Source of the DNA: Flavobacteriaceae bacterium
GTDB lineage: Bacteria; Bacteroidota; Bacteroidia; Flavobacteriales; Flavobacteriaceae
Direction of reading: 5' to 3'
DNA: 64,000 nucleotides
NCBI GenBank assembly: GCA_013043685.1
Contig: JABDNT010000018.1
Location: 42,618-106,617, forward strand
In this document: positions 16,220 through 25,285 of the stretch, one piece after another
How the letters are laid out: the number at the start of each line of letters is the position of its first letter
Position numbering within the stretch: position 1 is the stretch's first letter
Made by a program: the position numbers and the translations under genes
Notes under the pieces: model-generated
The model's database searches: none
Seen by the model: only the letters and a program-made list of their open reading frames with translations
What the model was told of the DNA's origin: nothing

Positions 16220-16822
16220 CCAGAAATTCAACAGAATAAGTTGGGGTATAACCCCGATAAATAATCCCAAAACTAATTCAACAGGTGTATGCGAATTCGT
16301 ATGAAGGCGGGAGGAAGCTACCCAACCGTTGGCTATAAACATAATAATTATCCAGATCAATAGATTTACCTTGAAATGTACACTTAGCGCAATTAGGAAC
16401 ATGGTAACTCCGGCAATCCCCATCTGATGAAGGCTAATCTTCTGTTTAAAAAACACTAACAGTAAGGCTGTGATCGCAGAAAACAATATTGCGACAAAGA
16501 AATAATATAATTCCGGGCTGTCGTAAGGATCAAATACCATCTTAATCACGAGCAGCAGCAGCAAACACTGAAGCATCAATGGAACCTTTCTTTCTTTAAC
16601 ATCATCCAGCTGTATGCTCGATACAACATGTAAATTTTTCAAAAGGAAATAAGTGACCAGTGGGATCAAAAACGTAATGATGCAGACAGCCATTAACTTC
16701 GCAAAAAGGAGATCTCTTTCCACGTAGCGAGGTGTAATAATGAAATAGAAGAAGGTTCCGAGAAGAGGCATCAATAACGGATGGAATATATATGCACCTA
16801 TTCGGAGGAAGATGTTCATCAA
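16214..16822 (-). CDS. PAP2-like multi-pass membrane protein with altered catalytic motif
   Basis: 202 aa with about six membrane helices. The C-terminal part resembles the PAP2 phosphatase/phosphotransferase core. ASSRLHTNSHTPVELVLG resembles the SRxxxxxHxxxD motif, with Glu where Asp is expected, and LHQMGIAG sits where PSGH is expected. The N-terminal KxxxxxxRP motif is not obvious. It may therefore be a catalytically altered or inactive relative. It overlaps rpoN by 4 bp, so it is cotranscribed with it. Confidence 0.6.
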   Translation of the reverse strand: MMNIFLRIGAYIFHPLLMPLLGTFFYFIITPRYVERDLLFAKLMAVCIITFLIPLVTYFLLKNLHVVSSIQLDDVKERKVPLMLQCLLLLLVIKMVFDPYDSPELYYFFVAILFSAITALLLVFFKQKISLHQMGIAGVTMFLIALSVHFKVNLLIWIIIMFIANGWVASSRLHTNSHTPVELVLGLFIGVIPQLILLNFWL

Positions 16823-18282
16823 ATTTCTTTTCTTAATCGAGCCACTGGAAGATCCAGTTGTTCGCGGTATTTCGCGACAGTGCGTCTTGCGATAGGATAA
16901 CCTTTTTCCTTGAGGATCTTTGCGAGTTTGTCATCTGTAAGGGGTTTGCGCTTATCCTCTTCTGAAATTGTGATCTCAAGTATCTTTTTAATTTCCCGCG
17001 TGCTTACATCTTCGCCTTGAATATTCTTCATGGACTCGCTAAAAAACTCCTTTATAAGCTTCGTGCCATAAGGTGTATCCACATACTTGCTATTGGCTAC
17101 CCGGGATACGGTAGAAACATCCATATCGATCTTGTCCGCAATATCTTTCAATATCATCGGTTTAAGTTTGCGTTCATCACCGGTTAGGAAGTATTCCTTT
17201 TGGTGATGCATAATCGCATTCATTGTGACATAGAGGGTTTGCTGCCTCTGTTTAATGGCATCGATGAACCATTTTGCAGCGTCCAGTTTTTGTTTAATAA
17301 AAAGTACCGCATCCTTTTGCGATTTCGACTTATCCTTAGATTCCTTATAGCCCTTTAACATGTTAGTGTATTCTCTGGAAACATGTAGTTCCGGAGCATT
17401 ACGGCCATTTAAGGTAAGTTCCAGCTCCCCGTCGACAATTTTAATGGTAAAATCGGGCACTACATGTTCTACCATTCGGGTATTTCCGGAATAGGTTCCT
17501 CCCGGTTTGGGATTAAGTCCCTCGATCTCATGAATGGCGTTCCGAAGTTGCTCTTCTGTGATATCGAACTTATGTAACAGCTTTTTGTAATGTTTTTTTG
17601 AAAAATGGTCGAATGTATCCTCAATGATCCTGGTGGCAAGATCTACTTCTACTGAACTTTCTTTTCGCTTGAGTTGAATGAGTAAACATTCTTGTAAATC
17701 TCTAGCAGCTACGCCCGCCGGATCCAAATCCTGGACGATGTTAAGGACTTCTTCAATTTTCTCTTCTGTAGTATAAATATTTTGCGTAAACGCCAGATCG
17801 TCAACTATATCGCTGATCTCCCTGCGGATATATCCACTCTCGTCAACACTGCCCACAAGGAACTTCGCAATTTCCTCAGCTTCCTCATCAAGGCGATACG
17901 TGTTAAGCTGTTGTAATAAGTACTGATTAAATGATGTTCCTGATGCGTAAGGTGTTTGTTTGTCCTCATCATCGGGAGAATAATTACTTGCTGAAAGTTT
18001 ATAACTTGGAGTTTCATCGTCACTGAGATAGTCATCTACGTTGATATCTGTTTCAATTACCTCCGTTCCGTCATCATAGGTATCATCGTAACTATCGTCA
18101 TCAAAAGTGTCTTGTAAGTTATCGTCTTCGTCTTTTCCTCCTTCTAACGCAGGATTTTCTTCCATTTCCTGAGAGATACGCTGCTCAAATGCCAGTGTGG
18201 GCAACTGTATAAGCTTCATTAGCTGAATCTGTTGAGGAGACAGCTTTTGTGATAATTTGAAGTTTAACTGTTGCTTTAGCAT
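16819..18282 (-). CDS. rpoN: RNA polymerase sigma-54 factor
   Basis: 487 aa. Region I is Gln/Leu-rich and contacts activators (MLKQQLNFKLSQKLSPQQIQ). Region II is strongly acidic (DDDSYDDTYDDG and neighbours, about 55-75). The core-binding domain and helix-turn-helix (MDVSTVSRVANSKY) follow, and the RpoN box ARRTVAKYRE is at about 465-474. It directs RNA polymerase to -24/-12 promoters and needs an AAA+ enhancer-binding protein, none of which is in this window. A terminator separates it from asnS upstream, so rpoN and the PAP2-like gene form their own unit. Confidence 0.97.
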   Translation of the reverse strand: MLKQQLNFKLSQKLSPQQIQLMKLIQLPTLAFEQRISQEMEENPALEGGKDEDDNLQDTFDDDSYDDTYDDGTEVIETDINVDDYLSDDETPSYKLSASNYSPDDEDKQTPYASGTSFNQYLLQQLNTYRLDEEAEEIAKFLVGSVDESGYIRREISDIVDDLAFTQNIYTTEEKIEEVLNIVQDLDPAGVAARDLQECLLIQLKRKESSVEVDLATRIIEDTFDHFSKKHYKKLLHKFDITEEQLRNAIHEIEGLNPKPGGTYSGNTRMVEHVVPDFTIKIVDGELELTLNGRNAPELHVSREYTNMLKGYKESKDKSKSQKDAVLFIKQKLDAAKWFIDAIKQRQQTLYVTMNAIMHHQKEYFLTGDERKLKPMILKDIADKIDMDVSTVSRVANSKYVDTPYGTKLIKEFFSESMKNIQGEDVSTREIKKILEITISEEDKRKPLTDDKLAKILKEKGYPIARRTVAKYREQLDLPVARLRKEI

Positions 18283-18313
18283 ATGTTCAATATAGTGATA
18301 TATAAATTTAAAA

Positions 18314-18349
18314 AAAACGGTCTACTTAATATAGGAAGTCGGCCGTTTT
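18314..18349 (-). terminator. Terminator after asnS
   Basis: AAAACGG/CCGTTTT with an inner ACTT/AAGT stem and a small internal loop. T-runs lie on both strands, the longer on the minus strand, where it sits between asnS and rpoN. Confidence 0.75.
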
Positions 18350-18424
18350 TAATAGAAGCTTAATAATTTCCTCAAAGGTATCGTCTGAAGAACCGTTTCA
18401 CACCATGGAATCCATTCAATGCAA

Positions 18425-19867
18425 CTAAAATTCAGCATTTCCAGGCGTCCTTGGATAAGGAATCACATCTCTTATATTCCCCATACCCGTCACAAACTGG
18501 ACCAGGCGCTCGAATCCAAGCCCAAATCCACTGTGAACGCAAGTTCCGAATTTCCTGAGGTCAAGGTACCAGTACAACTCTTCTTCCGAAATGTCCATCG
18601 CCTTCATCTTTTCCAGTAGTACATCATATCGTTCCTCACGTTGAGATCCTCCAACGATCTCTCCAATACCTGGAAAGAGAACATCCATAGCTCTTACTGT
18701 CTTACCATCATCATTTAACCTCATATAAAAGGCCTTGATCGTGGCAGGATAATCGAACAGAATCACCGGACATTTAAAATGTTTTTCAACCAGGTATCGT
18801 TCGTGCTCACTTTGCAGGTCCGCACCCCATTCATCGATAAGGAATTTGAATTTCTTCTTTTTGTTCGGCTTACTCCGTTTTAATATTTCTATGGCTTCTG
18901 TATAGGTGACACGTTTAAAATTGTTGTCAATTATAAAACGCAACTTATCACGCAATGTCATCTCACTCCTTTCCGCCTGGGGTTTGGTTTTTTCTTCCTG
19001 AAGCAACCGATTCTCGAGGAATTCAAGGTCATCGGAACAGTTTTCAAGGGTGTATTTCACCACATATTTTATAAAATCTTCCGCCAGGTCCATATTAGCA
19101 TCAAGATCATAGAAGGCCATTTCAGGTTCGATCATCCAGAATTCGGCAAGGTGACGGGATGTGTTACTATTTTCTGCTCTGAAGGTGGGACCGAAGGTAT
19201 ACACTTTTCCAAGGCCCATTGCATAGGTTTCAGCTTCCAATTGTCCGCTTACGGTAAGATTGGTCTCTTTTTCGAAGAAATCCTGCTTATAATCTACCTC
19301 ACCATGTTCGTTTAACGGCGGGTTTTTAGGATCCAGGGCAGATACTCTGAACATTTCCCCCGCTCCTTCAGCATCGCTGCCGGTGATTATTGGGGAATGA
19401 AAATAGTGAAAGTTATTTTTCTGAAAATAATCATGCACGGCAAAAGCCAGTTTAGAACGTGTACGCATAATGGCACCGAAAGTGTTGGTGCGTATTCGCA
19501 GATGCGCCTGCTCTCTGAGAGTTTCAAGAGTGTGACGTTTCGGACTTAGAATTGTAAGTTTAACTTCTTCCGGGTCTGCCTCACCAAGAACCTCGATCTT
19601 CGAAACCTGGATCTCCACAACTTGTCCCTGCCCCTGGCTTTCCACCAGGGTGCCGCTTAACGAAATAGCCGCACCTACGGTGACTTTCCGAAGCAGTTCT
19701 TCCTCGAAATTTTCGAAATCCACCACACATTGTAGATTCTTTATAGTCGAGCCATCATTCAGGGCGATAAAACGATTGCTTCTGAAGGATCTAACCCAAC
19801 CTTTAACTGTGATCTCAACCTGAGAAGGTTCACTTTGCAATATCTTACTGATTTCCGATTGCTGCAT
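18425..19867 (-). CDS. asnS: Asparaginyl-tRNA synthetase
   Basis: 480 aa, full length for a class IIb synthetase that charges tRNA-Asn. It has an N-terminal OB-fold anticodon-binding domain (VTVKGWVRSFRSNRFIALNDGS) and a catalytic domain with TFGPTFRAENSNTSRHLAEFWMIEPEM (motif 2 region) and a C-terminal motif 3, GFGLGFERLVQFVTGM. The end YPRTPGNAEF is typical of AsnRS. It follows the RND gene by 54 bp. Confidence 0.98.
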   Translation of the reverse strand: MQQSEISKILQSEPSQVEITVKGWVRSFRSNRFIALNDGSTIKNLQCVVDFENFEEELLRKVTVGAAISLSGTLVESQGQGQVVEIQVSKIEVLGEADPEEVKLTILSPKRHTLETLREQAHLRIRTNTFGAIMRTRSKLAFAVHDYFQKNNFHYFHSPIITGSDAEGAGEMFRVSALDPKNPPLNEHGEVDYKQDFFEKETNLTVSGQLEAETYAMGLGKVYTFGPTFRAENSNTSRHLAEFWMIEPEMAFYDLDANMDLAEDFIKYVVKYTLENCSDDLEFLENRLLQEEKTKPQAERSEMTLRDKLRFIIDNNFKRVTYTEAIEILKRSKPNKKKKFKFLIDEWGADLQSEHERYLVEKHFKCPVILFDYPATIKAFYMRLNDDGKTVRAMDVLFPGIGEIVGGSQREERYDVLLEKMKAMDISEEELYWYLDLRKFGTCVHSGFGLGFERLVQFVTGMGNIRDVIPYPRTPGNAEF

Positions 19868-19921
19868 GTGTTTAGTTTTGAAGGCGTAAAGATACTTTTT
19901 AGTTGGAAACTGAACAACAAA

Positions 19922-22321
19922 TCAGTCGTCGTCTTCCATATCATCATCATTGTCCGGAATGATCTTCAACGCAGGTTTTCTTAAGGTTTCTTTGTTGGCG
20001 ATACTGCGCTCCAATGAAAGTAAAAGGGAGGGTAATAAAAGTAGATTCGCCAACATAGCACACAAGAGTGTTGCCGATACAAGTGCGCCTAAAGCCACGG
20101 TCCCGCCAAAACTTGATATTGTGAACACCGAGAAACCAAAGAACAACACGATGGAAGTATAGAACATACTTACCCCGGTCTCTCTCAAGGCGGCATAAAC
20201 CGATTTTTTGATCTTCCAGTCACTGGCAATTAATTCCTGTCTGTATTTCGCCAGGAAGTGAATGGTGTCATCCACCGATATTCCGAATGCAATACTGAAT
20301 ACCAGGATTGTTGAAGGTTTAATGGGAACTCCTAAAAATCCCATAAGCCCGGCGGTGATAAGCAGGGGAAGTAAGTTCGGGATGAGTGAAATAAGTATCA
20401 TCCGGAAACTCCGGAACATCCATGCCATAAATAAAGCAATTAGGAATACAGCCAGGGATAAGGAGATGATAAGATTTCGGACCAGGTACTTGGTTCCTTT
20501 CTGAAAAACCAAGGCTTTTCCAGTAAGTGACACATCGTAACGCTCTTCCGGAAAAATCTTCGTGATCTCATCTTTCAGGTCTTCCTCGATACGATCGAAA
20601 CGTTCTGTTTCGGTGTCTTTCATAAACGTAGTAATTCTGGCGAACTGACCGGTGGAATCCACATATGAAGACAACAAATTTGCACTATCCGCGCTGCTTT
20701 TTGCATACGATAATATAAACGTGCGCTCCTGGCTATTTGGAAGCTGATAATATTCCGGGTTGTTATTGTAATAAGCCTGTTTGGAATATTTCACCAATTC
20801 GGCCACAGATATAGGTTTGGAGAATTCGGGAACATCCATAATGTAATCCTGCAGCTCATCGATGCGTTTCAACGTGGCAAGTTTCATCACCCCTTTCTTT
20901 CGCTTCGTATCCACGAGAATTTCAAGTGGCATTATCCCTTCATATTCGCTTTCATAGAATTTAATATCACTGTAAAACTCCTTGGTCTTGGGCATATCCT
21001 CTATTAGACTGCCAGAAATATGAATATTGTATATACCAATGATACTGGCACACAACAGGGCGATGGCTGAAACATAAATGGCGATCCTGTGTTCTTTCAC
21101 CATACGTTCCATCCAGTCTACGAATTTCGCGATCCACTGTTTGTTGAGATGTTTCAGGTGTTTGTATTTAGGCACAGCCATGTAACTGTAAACAATAGGG
21201 ATAATAAACAGACTCAGCAGGAATATCGCTATAATGTTGATGGAAGCTACCGCACCAAACTCTTTTAATAATTGACTGTTGGTAAGGGTAAAAGTGGCAA
21301 ATCCTGAAGCGGTAGTGACATTGGTCATCAAAGTGGCATTCCCTACTTTGCTAATTACCCGCTGAAGGGACTTCGCCTGATTACCATGGTTCTTTATCTC
21401 CTGTTGGTATTTGTTGATAAGAAAGATACAGTTCGGGATCCCTATCACAATTATGAGTGGTGGTATAAGTGCTGTAAGCACCGTGATCTCGTAATGTAGC
21501 AGTCCCAGGATGCCGAATGCCCACATAACCCCAATGATCACTGTAACCATAGAAATAAAGGTGGCTCTGAATGATCGGAAGAAAAAGAAAAATATGAGGG
21601 AGGTGACCAACAAAGCTGCTCCGATAAACATCCCTATTTCATCAATGATGTTTTGAGAATTCAATGTTCTTATATAAGGCATACCTGAAGTGTACACCTT
21701 CATTCCGCTTTCTGTTTCAAATTGCTCAATACGGGGTATAAGCACCTGGTCTATAAAATCTTTTCGAACGGAAGTATTAACAATATCTTTGTTCAGATAA
21801 ATGGCTGTTCGTACAGAGGTCTTGTCGGGATTATAGATCAGGCCTTCATAAAATGGAAGTTTGTTGAATAATTCGTATTTGTACCGCGATAGGTTTTCTT
21901 CTGAAAAAACAGTATCCTGTATGAATGGTACGAGCTCAAAACCTACAGAATCTTTTCTTTTCTGAAGTTTTTGGAGATCACCAACCGCTAAGGTCAGGTC
22001 AACTTCCGAAGCTTTTCTAAGGTCATTCGAAAGCAGGTTCCACGCTTTGAAATTATTGGGAGTGAACAGGGCAGTGTCTTTTACGCCGATCACTATTAAA
22101 TTTCCCTCTTCCCCAAATTCGGCAAGAAATTTATTGTATTCAATATTTACCTCGTGATCGTCCGGAAGCAAATTCGCCTCCGTATAGGTAAATCGCATAT
22201 GCTTCCACTGAGACGCCAGAAGGACGGTAATGATGGCAATGGCGACAAGGATCAGGGTGCGATTTCGCAATATAAATCTTGCTACGGCACTCCAAAATCC
22301 TATACTGAATAATTTGTCCAA
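19922..22321 (-). CDS. RND-superfamily exporter (MMPL / COG1033 type)
   Basis: 799 aa in two repeated halves. Each has one membrane helix, a large extracytoplasmic domain and a cluster of about five helices; the second half includes FGISVDDTIHFLAKYRQE, a charged in-membrane segment resembling the proton-relay region. No adaptor or TolC gene is adjacent, as is usual for this lipid- or hydrophobe-exporting branch. The C-terminus is very acidic (IIPDNDDDMEDDD). The start is TTG at 22321: an in-frame TAA lies five codons upstream and there is no ATG before the first helix. Confidence 0.88.
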   Translation of the reverse strand: MDKLFSIGFWSAVARFILRNRTLILVAIAIITVLLASQWKHMRFTYTEANLLPDDHEVNIEYNKFLAEFGEEGNLIVIGVKDTALFTPNNFKAWNLLSNDLRKASEVDLTLAVGDLQKLQKRKDSVGFELVPFIQDTVFSEENLSRYKYELFNKLPFYEGLIYNPDKTSVRTAIYLNKDIVNTSVRKDFIDQVLIPRIEQFETESGMKVYTSGMPYIRTLNSQNIIDEIGMFIGAALLVTSLIFFFFFRSFRATFISMVTVIIGVMWAFGILGLLHYEITVLTALIPPLIIVIGIPNCIFLINKYQQEIKNHGNQAKSLQRVISKVGNATLMTNVTTASGFATFTLTNSQLLKEFGAVASINIIAIFLLSLFIIPIVYSYMAVPKYKHLKHLNKQWIAKFVDWMERMVKEHRIAIYVSAIALLCASIIGIYNIHISGSLIEDMPKTKEFYSDIKFYESEYEGIMPLEILVDTKRKKGVMKLATLKRIDELQDYIMDVPEFSKPISVAELVKYSKQAYYNNNPEYYQLPNSQERTFILSYAKSSADSANLLSSYVDSTGQFARITTFMKDTETERFDRIEEDLKDEITKIFPEERYDVSLTGKALVFQKGTKYLVRNLIISLSLAVFLIALFMAWMFRSFRMILISLIPNLLPLLITAGLMGFLGVPIKPSTILVFSIAFGISVDDTIHFLAKYRQELIASDWKIKKSVYAALRETGVSMFYTSIVLFFGFSVFTISSFGGTVALGALVSATLLCAMLANLLLLPSLLLSLERSIANKETLRKPALKIIPDNDDDMEDDD

Positions 22322-22385
22322 ATCCTGCTTTGTTTACAGTCGGGCAAAGGTATTAAAAACCCTTGTACATACGCTGTTAAGGAGT

Positions 22386-23651
22386 TTATAATTTAAGATA
22401 AAAGGTAAACTTAAAGGAAATATTATCTTCGAAGTCGGGCAGGTTGTAAAAACCATATCTATACGCGAAGCTGAGCCCAAACCCGAAAAGCAATCTGTTT
22501 AGCTCAAGACCCGATTCGGAATAAAACTCCTCCAGCGTCTTAAAGGGAATACCAATGTGCCTTTCCGGATTAGAAAGGTCGCCCACAGCATGTCGCGTAA
22601 TAAAGACCAGTTCCGGTTGAAATGAATCAGAAAAATAAAATCGGCGTAAACTGTGTTTTACCTGGAGCGTTAGCAATTGATCCGAGAAGAACTCACCAAA
22701 ATACATGGTTTCAAAACTACGCCGGCCGGCTACTGAAAACCGCTGGAGTATTTCGTCTTTAGTGGGACTATTGGGATAGGCGTGAAAAAGATGGGTTAGC
22801 GGAACATCTCCGGTCGCATAATTTCCTTCCAATAAGATATTGGTGGAAGACAGGTCTTTTCTCTTAATATAGTAATCTAGCTTCAATCCGAATTTAGTAT
22901 AACTAAAATCACTTCCGCCAAAACCGGGAACACTTTGAGTAACCTGGGCACTGATCTTTGGCAATCCGTCGAAATATTCTACACGGCCGTCATCGATAGT
23001 AATGAAATTTGTCTTCGGACTGATACGCAACGCGGCAGTTACTTCGGAAGTTTCAAACGCACTGTACAGTACATTGTTGTCGAGAAACTGGTAATCCTCT
23101 ATTTGGTCAATTTTTGAATGTCCCACTCTGAATTCACCCCAAACTTTCGGAGAAAATTCATGTTGAATATTGGACATAATGTTTCGATATTTATAGAATT
23201 GGGTAACATTTAATAATCGAGGTTCGAAAACAGAATATACACGGTCGTCCGTTAAGTATTTCATAGTCCCTATTTCGCGTATATCATCGAAATAATAAGT
23301 ATTGATCCAGGTATTGTGTTCTTTATTCACTCGAACACTACCGCCGACACTGAATTTGAAATCCTTGTCCTTAAATCCACGGGCGACGTAACCACCGAGC
23401 TTTACATCTTCAAAAAGCCTTTCATTGGTAATTCCACCGAAACCTATTCGGATTCCCTCATAGTTGTTATATTTTATGAAGTACCTCAGGTCTACATCAA
23501 AGAACCCCAGGGGGTAGAAACCTGTTTTAAACGGGCTCTTTTTTTGTTTAGTTTGAGTGGCTGTGCTGTCTTGTTGCGTCTGAATTGCCGGTTCTTGCGC
23601 ACCTAGAAAATAGGGAAGTAGCACAAAAAATACGAGTGAGGTTAGGCGCAT
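22386..23651 (-). CDS. Outer membrane beta-barrel resembling the DUF5686 C-terminal domain
   Basis: 421 aa. It has a signal peptide (MRLTSLVFFVLLPYFLGAQ), a short Gln/Thr linker, then the barrel. NYEGIRIGFGGITNERLFEDVKLGGYVARGFKDKDFKFS resembles the barrel of DUF5686 proteins, which usually carry an N-terminal carboxypeptidase-regulatory-like domain. That N-terminal part is missing here. It ends with a barrel-type Leu (FKFTFYLKL). Function is unknown; an outer-membrane location is likely. Confidence 0.72.
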   Translation of the reverse strand: MRLTSLVFFVLLPYFLGAQEPAIQTQQDSTATQTKQKKSPFKTGFYPLGFFDVDLRYFIKYNNYEGIRIGFGGITNERLFEDVKLGGYVARGFKDKDFKFSVGGSVRVNKEHNTWINTYYFDDIREIGTMKYLTDDRVYSVFEPRLLNVTQFYKYRNIMSNIQHEFSPKVWGEFRVGHSKIDQIEDYQFLDNNVLYSAFETSEVTAALRISPKTNFITIDDGRVEYFDGLPKISAQVTQSVPGFGGSDFSYTKFGLKLDYYIKRKDLSSTNILLEGNYATGDVPLTHLFHAYPNSPTKDEILQRFSVAGRRSFETMYFGEFFSDQLLTLQVKHSLRRFYFSDSFQPELVFITRHAVGDLSNPERHIGIPFKTLEEFYSESGLELNRLLFGFGLSFAYRYGFYNLPDFEDNISFKFTFYLKL

Positions 23652-23690
23652 GGACTAAGAAACGAAATTCAAGTTGTTAAAGTATAAAGA

Positions 23691-23710
23691 AAGCGGCATA
23701 GTAGCCGCTT
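23691..23710 (-). terminator. Terminator after frr
   Basis: A 7-bp stem AAGCGGC/GCCGCTT with a 6-nt loop, about 30 bp beyond the frr stop on the minus strand, followed there by TTCTTTATA. Confidence 0.75.
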
Positions 23711-23741
23711 AATTTTATTTTGTTTAACGTTACTCATCTTT

Positions 23742-24296
23742 TTAAACAGTCATGATCTCCTTTTCTTTCACATGGTAGATCTCGTCTATTTTCTTAATAT
23801 GATTATCGGTCATCTCCTGAATATCAATCTCTAAATTCGACTTCATATCTTCTGAAATATCAAGGTCTTTTAACTCATTCATGGCATGTTTACGATCATT
23901 TCGAACCCCAATCTTAGATTCTTCAGCTTCGTGTTTGGCTTGCTTAGCCAATTCAGTTCTTCGTTCCTCGGTGAGAGGAGGAACATTGATGATTACACTT
24001 TCACCATTATTCATTGGATTAAATCCCAAATTGGCGACCATAATTCCTTTTTCGATCTCAGGAATAAGTGATTTCTCCCACGGCTGAATTGAAATGGTCA
24101 TCCCGTCGGGTGTATTTACATTGGCTACCTGGTTCAAGGGCGTGGGAGTTCCATAATAATCCACCATAACCGAAGAAACCATAGAAGGTGAAGCCTTACC
24201 GGCCCTAATATTTACGAATTTCTTCTCAAGGTGCTTGATTGCATTACCCATAACTTCGCGGGTGCTGTCCAACAAAAATTTAATTTCTTCATTCAT
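23742..24296 (-). CDS. frr: Ribosome recycling factor
   Basis: 184 aa, the usual length. RRF splits the post-termination ribosome together with EF-G. Family sequence is clear: KKFVNIRAGKASPSMV, VNTPDGMTISIQPWEKS, VPPLTEERRTELAKQAK and VRNDRKHAMNELK. It lies 42 bp after pyrH, the common bacterial pairing, and ends at a terminator. Confidence 0.98.
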   Translation of the reverse strand: MNEEIKFLLDSTREVMGNAIKHLEKKFVNIRAGKASPSMVSSVMVDYYGTPTPLNQVANVNTPDGMTISIQPWEKSLIPEIEKGIMVANLGFNPMNNGESVIINVPPLTEERRTELAKQAKHEAEESKIGVRNDRKHAMNELKDLDISEDMKSNLEIDIQEMTDNHIKKIDEIYHVKEKEIMTV

Positions 24297-24338
24297 GATG
24301 TAAAATTTTAAAGATTCTTACCAAGAATCAAACCAAAG

Positions 24339-25046
24339 TTACAAATTTACTTTTGTGCCGATCTTTTCGCCCGAAACAACTTTGTATAAATTTCCCCTTG
24401 TATTCATATCAAAAACAATGATGGGGAGTTCATTTTCCTGACTTAAAGTGAAGGCTGTCGTATCCATCACCTTCAATCCTTTTTGAAGCACATCTTCAAA
24501 ACTAATATCGTCAAATTTCGTGGCGTCGGTATTTTTTTCTGGATCGCTGGAATAGATTCCATCTACCCGGGTTCCTTTGAGGATTACCTCGGCGCCTACT
24601 TCTATAGCTCTTAAGACTGCAGCCGAATCTGTAGTAAAATAAGGATTACCTGTTCCTCCACCAAATATCACCACACGTCCTTTTTCTAGATGTCTTATCG
24701 CTTTTCTGCGGATAAAAGGCTCTGCCACTTCATTAATTTTAATGGCGCTTTGTAAACGGGTAGGAATTCCTTCATCCTCAAGAGCGCTCTGAAGCGCAAG
24801 ACCGTTTATCACAGTTGCCAACATTCCCATATGATCTCCTTGAACCCTGTCCATACCGCGACTGGCCCCTGAGAGTCCCCTAAAAATATTTCCGCCTCCG
24901 ATAACTATTGCGACTTCAACACCATGATCTGTAATCTCTTTAATTTCTTTGGCATATTCCTGAAGTCGATCGGGATCTATACCATATTGCCTGGTTCCCA
25001 TTAAGGCTTCGCCGGAAAGTTTTAGAAGGATTCTTTTATATCTCAT
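24339..25046 (-). CDS. pyrH: Uridylate kinase
   Basis: 235 aa. It phosphorylates UMP to UDP in pyrimidine nucleotide synthesis. Family motifs are KLSGEALMG (phosphate binding), [31 protein letters not shown] and [14 protein letters not shown]. It is the first gene of pyrH-frr. Elsewhere the pair often follows tsf directly; here a convergent protease gene lies between them. Confidence 0.98.
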   Translation of the reverse strand: MRYKRILLKLSGEALMGTRQYGIDPDRLQEYAKEIKEITDHGVEVAIVIGGGNIFRGLSGASRGMDRVQGDHMGMLATVINGLALQSALEDEGIPTRLQSAIKINEVAEPFIRRKAIRHLEKGRVVIFGGGTGNPYFTTDSAAVLRAIEVGAEVILKGTRVDGIYSSDPEKNTDATKFDDISFEDVLQKGLKVMDTTAFTLSQENELPIIVFDMNTRGNLYKVVSGEKIGTKVNL

Positions 25047-25285
25047 AGTGCTTTTGTTGCTACAAAAATAGCGAAAAATTATGGATGAATTCTGATTAAT
25101 GGAAGAGGTTATATCTTCAAAAATGCGTAGTTCTGCAAGACTACTTATTCGATTAATCTGAAACGCTACTTAATTATTTTTCATAATGAAAGCGTAATTG
25201 ATTCATTAAGAGATTGATGTTTAACATACAATTCCTATTTTTATACTTCATCGGTGCAAATCTGAAGAAATAAAACTAACCACAA
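25047..25285. other. Divergent intergenic region pyrH / protease
   Basis: About 240 bp, AT-rich, that must hold both divergent promoters. I find no clean TAnnTTTG box. A small GTAGT/ACTAC inverted repeat lies near 25127-25144. Confidence 0.4.
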
